Origin: Seison nebaliae
Taxonomy: Eukaryota > Rotifera > Pararotatoria > Seisonacea > Seisonidae
Reading direction: 5' to 3'
DNA length: 37,990 bases
NCBI GenBank assembly: GCA_023231475.1
Contig: JALJEE010001129.1
Location: 1 to 37,990 of the forward strand
In this document: positions 9,301 to 20,902 of the stretch, in pieces
Numbering within the stretch: the first letter of the stretch is position 1
How the letters are laid out: every line of letters starts with the position of its first letter
Translations under genes and position numbers: made by a program
Notes under the pieces: model-generated
Databases searched by the model: none
What the model saw: the letters and a program-made list of their open reading frames with translations, nothing else
Told to the model about the DNA's origin: nothing

Positions 9301-12300
9301 TAAAATTATTACCTGTCGATTGTTGAGTAGAATCGGACGCCACTGAATTGGTCGAAATCGTTTTCATCGTTTCTTCATTATATTTGAAATTCTCATAATT
9401 CCATTTAAATTGATTCTCATTCGATTGCATCGTATCCGTTTTCGTAATACGTTCTACAATTCATCAACGAAAAGTATTTGAAAAATACGAATTTCAAATC
9501 GAACCGTATTCTAATACATAAAGTTCAGCCGATGTCTCTTGGATCCCAGAGGTGTTTATCAATTTGCACGTGTATTTTGCATTGTCATTATTCTCGCAAC
9601 AATCGATTGTCAATTCGTAAATTCCGTCGCCCAAATAATCTATAATTTAAATTAGTCTACGATTTTAATTGAAACATCTATTAACCAATATTTGTTTTAT
9701 CATATCCGTGTCGTAACGCATGTTCGTTCCGGAAGAACATCACTCGACATTTCGGATATCCATAATCGATTTTTATACGGAATGATGCCGAATACGATTC
9801 ATACACTTCGATGTCTTTCATCGACTCTAAAAATTTGGGCGCTACAATTGATTTGGTTTGATCTGGAAATGAATTTCATTTGAAATTATTCTTATAAAAT
9901 TTAGATTAACTTCTTACTTGTAATTTGATTGAATCGACGTTATGTGAAACTTCATTTGCAGCTACACATAAAATTAATCCATTATCGATATCTTTCTCAC
10001 AATTATACATTTTCAATACATGATGACCATCCGGTTGTTTATAAAGTTCATATTTCTCGTTATTCACTAATTCTTCCCCGTTTGATTTATACCAAAATAC
10101 TTCTGGAAAAATATAAAAATTTGAAATTTTTCATGAAAATTATTCAAAAAATTTTACCTGTAGGTTGAGTTCCTTCAACTTTACAAATGAATTTCGCCAA
10201 TTCTCCATGACGTACGACAATGTCGGTTGGTCGTCGAATGAATCGAGGATCGTTTTTCGTGGGATCGGGTTGAATTCTTGTGGAATTTTCCATCTGTTCA
10301 CGACGACGATGGAAATGACTATTGTCTATCAAACTATTAATCATATTGGGAGGCAATTGTTGGGATACTGATGAGATGATACTCTCATTCTCATCACCAC
10401 TCAACGTTCCGTCACGATTATTCGGTTTCCTCAAATACGATGTGGGATATAGTGGTCGATTTAATGAGAAGATATTTCTTGGTATGGGAAACTTGTTTAA
10501 CGAAATTTGGGATGATCGTTCAATATTCTTATAATTGTTCTCTGTGAACGATGACATATTATTCTCATTTAACGTAATTGGATCAAGTAGATCCTCTTCA
10601 AGTTCATAATTTCTTTTCATATTCTCAATTGTACTTGAACCTGCTGGAACTGGTGCCTGAGTCATATTATCATTCGTATCATGTTCATCATTTCCGTTAA
10701 TCATACAATGTGGTAAACTTTTCACTTTGTTGACACTTTCTCTCGTATTCATTTCATTTTCGGTGGTAGTCGAATTCGATGTGGAATTGGTAGGGGAATT
10801 GGAGAAAGTATTATTGTTCTTCATCTGATTATATTGTGTTAGATATGAATAGTCGTTCGAATTCTGTTTATCATACGACTAATTGTCAAAGAATAAAAAT
10901 GATTTCTACAAAAAATACCAAATTTTTAACGTCTGATCTTTTGTGGAGGAGCCAATTGTCTTGATCTGTTTCATCAACTGATTCCTCATTTTCATGATTC
11001 GATACCGTATGAGAAGTCTTCAAAGAATTCTTTTTTTTGTTCTGGAAGTATTTGACAAATTTTTGAAATTTTATAAAGTAGAATTTGGCTGTAACTTCTT
11101 CTTTTTGTAAATAAAATCGATAAGTATTCTCAATATTATTCGTATAAGTATTATGATTCTTTTGAGATTTCTACGAGTGAACAAATTTCAATTACATTTC
11201 TCTCAATTTCAATATTATATTAACATGTTTATTTAATATTGTGATCGATATGGCTTTACTGATCATACTGTTGGCAGGTGAATCTTTCCCGTTCGATGAA
11301 CGGACAACTTTCGACCAAATTCTATAAAATTCTGGGATCAGTTGATTCGTTCTCCTTTTGGCTTCATAGACGTCAATTGGATTCAGATAAGTTCGACTCA
11401 ATTCTTCCATGAGTAACAACCATATATTTTCCTGCGTTTTCAACACGTCTTTTTCTCCCGTCGAATATTCTGCAAACAGAATAGCTAAAAAGTGAAGTGA
11501 TAATAAAGAAATAAACTTCCATAAGACTCTTCCAAACTTTGATATTCGCCAAATAGTAAAGTTGTAATTTGTTTCAATGTGTTGCAATCTATAATAAAGG
11601 AAAAGAATGATAGTGAGAGGAGAAGGAAGGATCGAATCAATCTCAATTTACTATGGAAATATCAGAGTAATTTCCAAATATGTTCAGATAATCTCTCAAC
11701 ACATTCAACTTCCTCAAAAACTCGATATGAAATTTATTATGTAACCTGATTTGATCGACGAATTTAGAGTGTTACTCTCCAATAACGTATGTAAGTTGAA
11801 ATGGAACTTCTCCAACCGTTTGATGACATTTGCATCATATTTGATCTTCTTCAACACTAAAAATAAAAGAAGGAAAAAATTATTAAACATTTTTTATGTT
11901 TGTAAATTAAATAAATAGTTTGATTTTGACAAGAAATTTGAGAGATTTGTAAAAATTATTTGAAAATTATAAAAATTCATAAAATATTTTAAAGTAAAAT
12001 TCAAGAATTACCTTCATCGAGATAATCAATTTCGTACGTATAATCGGATGTCCGATATATTAATTTCTTAGAATTATTTTCTTTATATCTCTTCCGAATG
12101 AGGGTTGACGATGTGGTGTTGGTGAGGGAATCGATCATTGAATAATTCTCTCTTAACGGTTTTGGGGAATTGTCTTCGATTAGACTATTAGGAATTGTCG
12201 ATCGAATTTTCAATTCATTTTGTCCATAACATTGCCCATTCTGACTTTCGGCTTCATGTGAAACTTTTGATGAAGTGAAAAATGGCTCATCTTCCAAAAT

Positions 12301-14661
12301 GGCCGTATTGATACCAATCATATTACGTAATTTCATAACTGATATCGAAGTTGAATCGGAGTCGGAGTCAGCTGAACGTCGATCGGTTGTATAAGAAGTG
12401 GATCTCGAATGATTACATTGTGAACAATTGAGTGAGTGATGAGAACCGTTCGAATGAAACATTGTCAGCGAATGATGTCTGATTCGTTTCAACTTTCGTC
12501 GTCGACAACGAGAAGATTTTCGGAAACTATTAAATTGATTGTGTATCAGTTTCCCGGACAAATACGTTGATGTTCCGATAATTTCGTCGTAAGTTGATGT
12601 CAATTTATCGATATGCGAATTATCTCTCATTGTCTGTTGCCAACTATTAACATGAGGAAACTTTTGACTTATCATTTCCTTACTCATCTCATTCGATAAC
12701 ATTGTGGTGGTGAGTCCTTTTTTCCTAATGCTATTTGATTTTGTAACATATTCGTTGATTTGCTGATCATTAAAATTATTAATTCGGTCATTATAATAAT
12801 AAAATTTCTTTTCATTTGAATGATTGTTGTTAGAGTTCTTTTCATTATTACTCTTTATATCAATATAATCATCAAATGAATTGTCAATTGAATTATCTAA
12901 TGAATTCAAAATTTCATTAGATATCAATTTCACTTTCTTTGTAGTACATTCATCTTTCCTCATCCGATTCACTTGATAAACGAACGTCATATCTTTATCA
13001 TTGTCGATATGGATCTGTTTCTTTCGTTTATGCAAATTCCCGATAGAACATTGAGATGTGATTGGTGACGATGTAATATGTGTCGTCGACGACGATGGAG
13101 TTATCGACGTCGGTATCGAACAAGAGATAGAATGATAGTCGTATGGAGTTCTCGTCGAATTATCACTCAAATTAGAGAATGATGATAATGACGTTGTCGA
13201 TGCATTGCTCCAATCATTTTTGAAAAACAAATCAGGAATTGACGAATATTTGCGATGAGTTAAATCGAATGTTAAAATATGTTTTGGACCTTCATCATCA
13301 TCGTCGTCATCCTCATCCTCATCATCCTCATCATCATCATCATCGTCATCTTCTTCACTTTGAAGATATGTCATTTGTTCAGTTAATTCATCGACCGTTT
13401 TACTTATCGTCGTAAATGTTGTTATTGTTTTTGTTCCGTTCTGCTGATTGTGGAATGGTGTCGAACTGAAATTTGGACTACCGCAAGAAGAAGCTGCTAA
13501 TAAGTCGTCGGTGGAACGTGATCGACGTTTGTATAAAGTCTGCGGAATCACGTCATAAACTGATGGTTTTCGAAGAAATGTTTCGATTCGATTCAAATCA
13601 TCGGATGACAAAATTTTAACATTATTGTTAAAACTTAGTTCTTTACTTTCCACCAAATTTTCAGAAAATAATAATTTATCGTCATTTATATCATTGATTC
13701 GTTCGTATTCATGATTTTCGTTAGAGATGAGTGGATGTTTATTTAGGAGTAATTCATGGAAAATTGGACGAACTATACTCATCAAATTGTTGATATTTCT
13801 ATCATTCTTTTCTTTTAATGTATTCATCGTAGATAGAAAAGTTTCTGATGTACAAGTGGATGATAATAATGGAATTGACGAATTGGTTATTATTGTTGTT
13901 GGTATTGTTGTCGTTATGTTTTTTGACGATATAGCTGTTGATGAAGAAGATGATGATGTTGATGAGGAAAAGAAGAACTTATTTGATTTAATTTCTTCGT
14001 AGTGAACGTCTGATGGTGGTGGTGGTGATGATGGTGGAATATCATTGATACTCTCGCTAGTTACAATATCATGATGATGGTAAATGAAATTTTTATTGAT
14101 ATTTAGTTCAATATTGTTATTGGAACAATTTCCATCACAATTATTTTTCCTGCCATTATCATTCATTCTATAATAATTATCTTCATTATCATCATCGTTC
14201 TCTTCCATTATAGGTGTTAAATTTGTTTCCGCTTTCTTATTCATCTGGTTCAATTGCGCCATTAATTGACAACGTTCCCGATAGAGTAAATAAAAAAATA
14301 TTATTTCATTCAATTTCTTATTCGGCAGTTTATCAAGAAACCCTATTAGAGCTGTCAAATCTTTCGCATAAGCAATTGGCAATCTCATGTCATTTAAGAC
14401 CGCCACCGAAAATTCATTATCAGAATCAATATCTATTCCTCTTTGATCGTCATCTTCATCACTTCCATCATCCATTAGTGATTTATCGTCTTTTCTCCTT
14501 TTCAAATCTAACTCCGATATCAATTCTTCATGATGTCTCACTTTTATTTTTCGTTCAGTACAGAACAGTGTGACATCGCTACAGGTATCGATGTTCGTTT
14601 GGTCTAATGGCAAATTATTATTCTTCTTAATTTGAATTCGTCTACCGATTTCTTCATTCAT
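6340..14661 (-). CDS. Large multi-exon protein: disordered N-terminus, helical region, two I-set Ig domains, disordered tail
   Basis: Family not recognised. Exons read by frame and GT-AG sites: 12012-14661, 11808-11856, 11652-11745, about 11225-11588, 10931-11170, 10158-10878, 9911-10102, 9686-9862, 9505-9639, 9313-9453, 8652-9249, 8568-8607, 8051-8518, 7583-7667, 7044-7531 and 6340-6894. Most introns are 44-63 bp. The first exon encodes about 883 mostly disordered residues with Ser/Asn runs and a long Asp/Glu tract. Exons 2-5 encode amphipathic helices (KRLEKLHNKFHIEFLRKLN; ENIWLLLMEELSRTYLNP). Ig1 spans 10158-10102 and Ig2 9862-9518: Ig1 has both core cysteines, Ig2 lacks the B-strand one. 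There is no signal peptide, so an intracellular titin-superfamily or cytoskeletal role is inferred. The joint 11652/11588 does not keep phase with any simple GT-AG choice. Confidence 0.7.
9505..10240 (-). other. Tandem I-set immunoglobulin domains of the large gene
   Basis: Ig1 begins DPRFIRRPTDIVVRHGE, continues AKFICKVEG (B strand Cys), the splice-spanning VFWYKSNGEEL (C strand Trp), then LKMYNCEKDIDNG and ILCVAANEVS (F strand Cys). It ends IKLQV. Ig2 follows after a short linker: APKFLESMKDIEVYES, FRIKIDYGYP (no B-strand Cys), VMFFRN, YELTIDCCENNDNAKYTCKL and AELYV. The spacing and the P-x-F start are those of intracellular I-set domains of muscle and cytoskeletal proteins (titin, palladin, Unc-89 type). 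Exon phases 1-1 flank both domains, as is usual for Ig modules. Confidence 0.85.
13291..13357 (-). repeat. Coding GAT/GAA trinucleotide tract (poly-Asp/Glu)
   Basis: The plus strand shows near-continuous cat/tcc/cgt triplets; on the coding minus strand they give over 20 consecutive Asp/Glu residues in the first exon of the large Ig gene. The codons are mixed (GAT, GAC, GAA), so the run is less prone to slippage than a pure repeat. A second acidic run lies near 8850-8935 in the same gene. Confidence 0.85.
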
Positions 14662-16054
14662 TTCTGTTCTCTCGTAAAATTTTTTGTGAGTTTCATAAAA
14701 CTTCTCAATCTAATTTCAATTTCATGAAAAAGGAACTTCTAAATTGAAATTGTGATAAGAAATATATTGACACTAATATGTCATAATCAATTCGGGGGAA
14801 ATATATCAGATCAATTTTTATCAGATCTGGAAATTAACAAAAGAAATTCACTTTTCAATTACATCGCACAGATTTTGCTTTACAATCATCTTATTAAGGA
14901 ACTTAAATCATTACAACAACATCTTTCTTTTTTCCGTCGTTATTATCATCTTCCAAAATGTTGTTTCTCTCGTTACTCGATATATATGTTGTTCATCGAG
15001 ATAGTTCTTTATTTGTTACCTCAACTCATTATTACCTCAATGATAATGTTAGAAATGGTGATATGACTATAGTTTTAAGCTTCCGTCTATTTTACCTTTT
15101 TTTGTGTTCAGAACTCTGACAAAATTGTGAGTTCATTCGTTTTCTTTAGAAATTGATGTAACTTCTCTTTTGAGCCAATAATATATCACTCTCGTTTTTT
15201 TCTTCTACATTTTATTTCATACAATACAATGACACAAATTAATAAGGAGACTCTTTTGAAATAAATTCGTCTGAATTTCTTCATACAAATGACTCGCAAT
15301 GACGGAATAGAAAAGTCCCTCCCAATTTTCTCTTGAAGGAAAATAATTTAAATAAACAATATTCGACCTCGGGATTTTTTGTTAACCATATTCATTCATC
15401 AATCGTCGATAGGAAGATATTTATAATGATTATGAATTCCGAATGATATTTACTATTCTTCTTCTTCTTCATTTCTCAATGAATATAATTAACCGAAATT
15501 TTAATTTACATAAATTATTTTTGAAAAAAAAACATGGATGATACATCATCTCGTTTTTGTGGAGACAATAACAAATCAATCAATAAAATGATTTTCAAAT
15601 AAAATAACGAGAAGTTCTTGGAAAAAAATAACATCTCATCATCATTCTTGGAAGTTGTCAAAATTGTATTGGAATGTTCATAGCAACCAAATGAATGTTT
15701 GAATTCCATTGAACGGTTCAAAAGAATGATTATGAAATTTATGAGACAATTTAAACATAATTTTTTCCTCTTATCGATATTTTCGATAATTTAAATTTTT
15801 TCAATAAAACTAATTCAGATTGAATTAAAATGTAACAAATAGAATGTTAATAAAAAGAAAAATATATTCGAAATTCGAATAAAGAGAAATTAAAAAAAGA
15901 AAAAATTTAATTTTATTAATAAATTAATGAGAAAATTGAACTAACAGTCTCGACAGGCGTTTTGAATTTGAAGATTTTTATTATAGTCTTGATTAGAAAA
16001 ATTATCGTCTGTAGAATTAGAAATGATGAATTATAATCTATCGATCAATCGATA
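14662..16054. other. Intergenic region between the large Ig gene and the orphan gene
   Basis: About 1.4 kb, AT-rich. It should contain the promoter of the large gene, but no core element stands out. Short open frames at 14752-15066 (+) and 15515-15721 (-) lack motifs, good splice context or compositional signal. Confidence 0.5.
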
Positions 16055-16810
16055 TTAACCATCATGTAATGGGATGTTGAATACGATTCTTGCTAAATGT
16101 TTATGTTTCCTCTTCAGAATACGATATTTAACGATGGAACGCTTCTTCAAATTTACTTCCAATAAATTCAACAATTTCACCATATACCAACACTGTAATC
16201 GAATTTGATAATCGCTGAAAGAAATGGTAGTGGATACGGATCGTCCTTTGGAACAATCTAACACTGCATCACAATTAGCACACAAAGATCCAAATTTATC
16301 CTTTTTAGCCATGTCAGCCGAATGACTATTATGTTTCACCTTTTCTTTACATTTCACCGAAATTTTACGTTTAGGTATCTGAGATCTAGCTCGTCGACGA
16401 TTGTGATTTATTTCATAATAATTGAAATCTGATGTTACTTCAGAATTTGATGTTGATGATTTATCGTCGGATTTCGAATCATGATCATCTTCATCCTCCG
16501 TTTGCTCGTCATAATACCAATGTACTTTAACAGACATCGATTCACCGATACCACGCACTTCCCACGATAATAAACGACCTGCATTCTGCAAATCATTTAA
16601 AGCGTTGATCAATGATGGTGGAATTGTCGATGTCACATCTTTATTTTCTAGAGAGAATTTCGTCGAATTAATTGTTGGTGTGACGGACGAACATTTCGGC
16701 TTAGTGTTAATTGTTGTCGTATTATTGTTTGATAGAGATGAGAGGAGATTGAAAGGTGGAACGTTCGTTGGTAAAGTGTTTGAGATTGTTATAACATTTA
16801 TCTGACTCAT
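16055..16810 (-). CDS. Uncharacterised 251-residue protein
   Basis: Single-exon frame from an ATG at 16810 to a stop at 16055. I do not recognise it. The first 60 residues are Asn/Thr/Ser-rich. A compact segment follows: IPPSLINALNDLQNAGRLL, then SWEVRGIGESMSVKVHWYY, which looks like a helix plus two strands of a small folded domain. Next come an acidic Asp/Ser linker, a basic patch (RRRARSQIPKRK) that could be a nuclear localisation signal, a CANCDAVLDC cysteine cluster, and a basic helical C-terminus. No signal peptide or membrane span. It lies upstream of the large Ig gene on the same strand. Confidence is in coding status; no function is proposed. Confidence 0.6.
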   Translation of the reverse strand: MSQINVITISNTLPTNVPPFNLLSSLSNNNTTTINTKPKCSSVTPTINSTKFSLENKDVTSTIPPSLINALNDLQNAGRLLSWEVRGIGESMSVKVHWYYDEQTEDEDDHDSKSDDKSSTSNSEVTSDFNYYEINHNRRRARSQIPKRKISVKCKEKVKHNSHSADMAKKDKFGSLCANCDAVLDCSKGRSVSTTISFSDYQIRLQCWYMVKLLNLLEVNLKKRSIVKYRILKRKHKHLARIVFNIPLHDG

Positions 16811-19800
16811 GATTTAGTTGAATGAAGAGAATGTCGAAAGTAACGACTGGAAATTAACTTCCATTTATTTTTATTTCAATAGTCCATTTCAATCTCTGAT
16901 CAATAAGTCGTTCAAAAATTTCGTTAAAAGAATCTGTTAAGTGAAACGATATGTGTTACTATCTATAAAAAATTCGATTGAATCTAATGTGGGAAAGTTT
17001 AACGAAAATTAGAAAGAATTTTCACGTTCAATCTCCTTTAGGGGGAGAGTGATGTAAAATGGAAAGAATTGTTTCTTTAAGAGGAATTCGTATGAATCGA
17101 ACAATAAAACATTCGATTGAAATTTTCATTCTCCATTTAGTGGAACACATGAGATGATGAAAGAGGTGAAAAGGAAAGACTGAATCGAGTAGTGTGCAGT
17201 TGATTGCTATGAAAGATGATTTCCGATAAGTTTCCCTCAGTTATGATATGAATATTTTGGAACGACATATGTACTTTGTGTGTCCGTTGGGTAAAGGAAC
17301 GAAAAGAAGAGGAATAGTTTCATTCAACAAACAATTTATTCGAATTTAAGAGGAAGTATGAAACAAGTACATAAATTACATCATATGAGTAAGATGTGGT
17401 CTATCGGAAAGTACTACGACGACTAGACCACAAGTGATTTAAGTGGATATGTATAAATTTATTATCATCCCCTCTCATACATATCGTCGTCATGTGGAGT
17501 ACTCTCATTTAATTTATTAAAAAGAATATTGAAAATTTCTTTTATAACCAAAAATATTTCCAATGAAATCATTCATAATTCGTTCGAGTGAGAGAAAAGA
17601 AAATCGATAAATTATTATTCTTTCCATTATTTAAACATAATTCCTTCACGATGGTTATGACAGGAACACAGACTCTATTTAATTACGATCATTTTCCATT
17701 ACATAATCATTTATTATGATTAATCAGACCACTCTATCAGAAAAGAGGTAACGTGAGAAAGCATAAATACGATTCTCGATACATCGATCGATAACGATAA
17801 TAATTTCAACGATTCTTCCCATCCGCCCGTTAATTTTCCTCTCATATGATAAATAGAGTGAACACACGGAAAATAAATTGAGGAGAAATTTGAATATTTT
17901 AGTTTGACATAACAAAAAATTAAATGAGGTAATAGTCCGTCAACGAAGATGGGTATTTCAAATAATTTAACCATGCCTCGATAATTTTTGATGGAAAATT
18001 TTACGAAAAAATTTTTCAAAAAAACTATAAATTGTCATTAAAAAATCGATTATCGAAGTTCATGTTATTGATAATGATCGATAATTGCCTAGTTGAAAAT
18101 TGTGACTTATAAAATAGATTAGAAAGAATAAACACAAAGTTTTTTCTGTTAAGTTCTATGTTAAACATTCGTGTTAAGTAACAAAATAGTTTAGTTGAAA
18201 AACAATTCGGTTTTTTTCTCAAACATATCGATAAATATTCGAGAAATCTATAAAAGAGAATTGAATGAATTTATTTCTTTCATTCAATCAATCGATTCTG
18301 ATAACGTTGACAATTGATGTTGTTTGACTAGTGATATCCATCCATAATTTTCACATGACACTTGTCAACAGAAACGTTCGTTAGCCCCATTTGTAATAGA
18401 ATTAAAGTTCTTCTTACGATATATATCACGATTGTTTGTTATCGATGATTATGTAAAGAAGATGGATGTGTTGGAATGATATCATCGTTTAATAACGATT
18501 TGGATTGAGGAAGATATCAAATTCATTTTCAAATGTTATCAGAGAAAGGAGAGTTGTTTGATTAATTGTAAATGAATAAGAATGAGGTCGATACGATAAA
18601 TGAACGGTTTATCCTTCTTCTCAATGTTTCATCATTGACAATTCGTCAACATCTTAATATTCGAACGAGGAATATGAGAGTAACTGATGTAATCGATAAT
18701 AAAGAAAGGAACGACTGAGAATGAATAGAAATAGGAAATTCTATTTAGATATTTCTTCTTTCCAATTCTTATTTGTGAAGAAATCTTCTTATAATTTAAT
18801 TGAATTCTATTTTTTCTCGGGCGTATGGAAATGTGTTTAACGAATCACAAACGAAATAATTCGGAGAACGACGAATGATTTAAATTGATTCAGATTGTGT
18901 CGTTTAAATAGTTAATTGTATTACGTCAGCTATCTATAATGGGAATGAATGAATGACGGAACATTCATAAATAATCATCAGGAAGATCTGATTTCGTTCG
19001 ATGGAAGATTCCATTTGAAGCGACTTGATTTCTAGAAAAATTGAAGCGAGGTGAAAGGGAAAGCGTTCATCGTTTGATTGAATGCGGAACTAGACAGTCA
19101 ATGTCATTCCAATTCATTTATAAACATTTAGATAAAGAAAACAATTTATTTATATTCCCCAATGAGAGAGCAACATCAATTAAAGGTAAGAATTCTCTCT
19201 GATGCTTACTTCCTCCATTACACATCTCGTCCACACCAGTATAATAAAAATATAATTTTGACACATATCTTCAATTTTCATTCACAAACAAAATGATAAT
19301 GGAATGAGTCAAATTGTTTTCTACGTAACTCGACGACATAATCAGAATTACGTAAATAAAAAAAAACCTTTACATTTTTCTCGCACTATAAAAATTTATT
19401 AAATAGCTTTTCAGTAGAAGGAGAGTCCAGTTTTGATGGACATAATTTAATCAGATAAAGGTTAAATCGATGGGAAGTCTGAACGAGAAATATTCTATAA
19501 TAATAAAAATGAAATTAATAAAAAAAAATTTTATTATTTACATTATTTCCATTATCCTTCATGCTTGGGAAAAACGGGCGAACTTATCAATTATGTTAGA
19601 AAGGGGAAATTTCATAAATTAATTTTGTAACACATTTCTAATTGTTCGTCAAGAAATGTACCATCGATATCCATTAGGATGGATATTAGTCATAATCAGA
19701 TAGAAAGGATTTCATTGAACATTACCGGTTCATTGTCATCATCTGGTCATTGTGTCCTCTTTAGTTTCACACAATTTCTCTTTTTCACACCATCATTTAA

Positions 19801-20902
19801 TGATTCAAAATTGAATGACCTGATAATTCTTCAACTTTTTCTTTTCACATTTATTCACCTGTTTAATGATTGTCTCATTTGTCTGCATGATGTGATAGTA
19901 TTTGAATAATGATTTTGAACAGATTAAAAAAAATCTCTCATTGATGTGTCGTCGAGAAATATTATTGAATAGTAAAACGAATGATCAATGTTGTGCATCG
20001 ATTGAATAAGAGAAGAAATAGTAAATGAATATTCTGTACCTGTATTGACGAAAATCTAATTGACCTAAATACCGCCGAATCGATGGACCACTTATTCAAT
20101 TATAATTAAAAATCTATACAAGATTCTTTAATTCTTTCTTGCTATTTTCATCGTGATGTTGTTCGGCAATATTCATTAAATCATTTTTAAAGTAGTTTAT
20201 TCGTCGATTCATTTACGTACCGTTTACCCATATTTAATGTTCTTACATTACCGTATAACCAGATAAAATTCGAATCATTTGATTCGACCAAAACAAAGGT
20301 TTATTTCACAGAACTTTCGATCTCCTCCTCCCCCCACCTTACTTAACTTCACTTCATCAGTCAACTATCAATTAAACTGATTATTTCATTTGAATCCGAT
20401 GACATCAATCCAAATCGGTGATCTAATAAAACCGAATATTTCATTTATCCATTTATCATCCGGTTTGAATAATATTGGCAAGTTGGTCGTTTCTCTTTTA
20501 TAATTAATCGATTATTTCAAAATCTCATTCTCATTTCTCAACATTTTATCCCAACGGAAAATAATTACTTCAATTCATAAGTTGAGAAAATAGAAAAAGA
20601 AACAAATATTTCATTGACGATTACTCATTTATGTTAATTTGACATGAACTTTGCAATAAATTTATTACATTGCTCAACAATTTCTGATGATCAGAAACTT
20701 GAACTCAAAAAATTAAGATAAAATATAAAGAAATAAAAAAATATTTTAAAAATTATTAAATAAATAAATAAAAGAATTTTCATTTTGAACCATCAGATCA
20801 TTTGGAGCTGATTAAAAATGATTAAAAACGAATTGAAGAGGTTATAAGTAGAATCTAAATTTGATGTCATAGCTCAATTATTGTCGAATTGATTATATAA
20901 TA
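16811..20902. other. 4-kb stretch without recognisable genes
   Basis: No frame here has the length, composition or splice context of the neighbouring genes. Frames at 17720-18222 (-) and 19679-19909 (+) are short and featureless. No tRNA, rRNA, TIR or tandem array seen. This is the largest gene-free block in a window with mostly short spacers. It may hold promoter or enhancer sequence for the flanking divergent genes, or an unrecognised non-coding transcript. Confidence 0.5.

Noticed and set aside
11225..11588. Treating 11192-11587 as an independent secreted or membrane protein
   Set aside because: The hydrophobic start is an out-of-phase or intronic stretch; the downstream part joins the following exon at 11170 in phase as part of the large gene.
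13727..14573. Plus-strand frames of 91 and 119 codons
   Set aside because: Both lie inside the 883-codon minus-strand exon; no splice sites or motifs of their own.
17720..18222. Overlapping minus-strand frames of 63-99 codons
   Set aside because: Featureless, mutually overlapping, no splice context; consistent with chance in AT-rich DNA.
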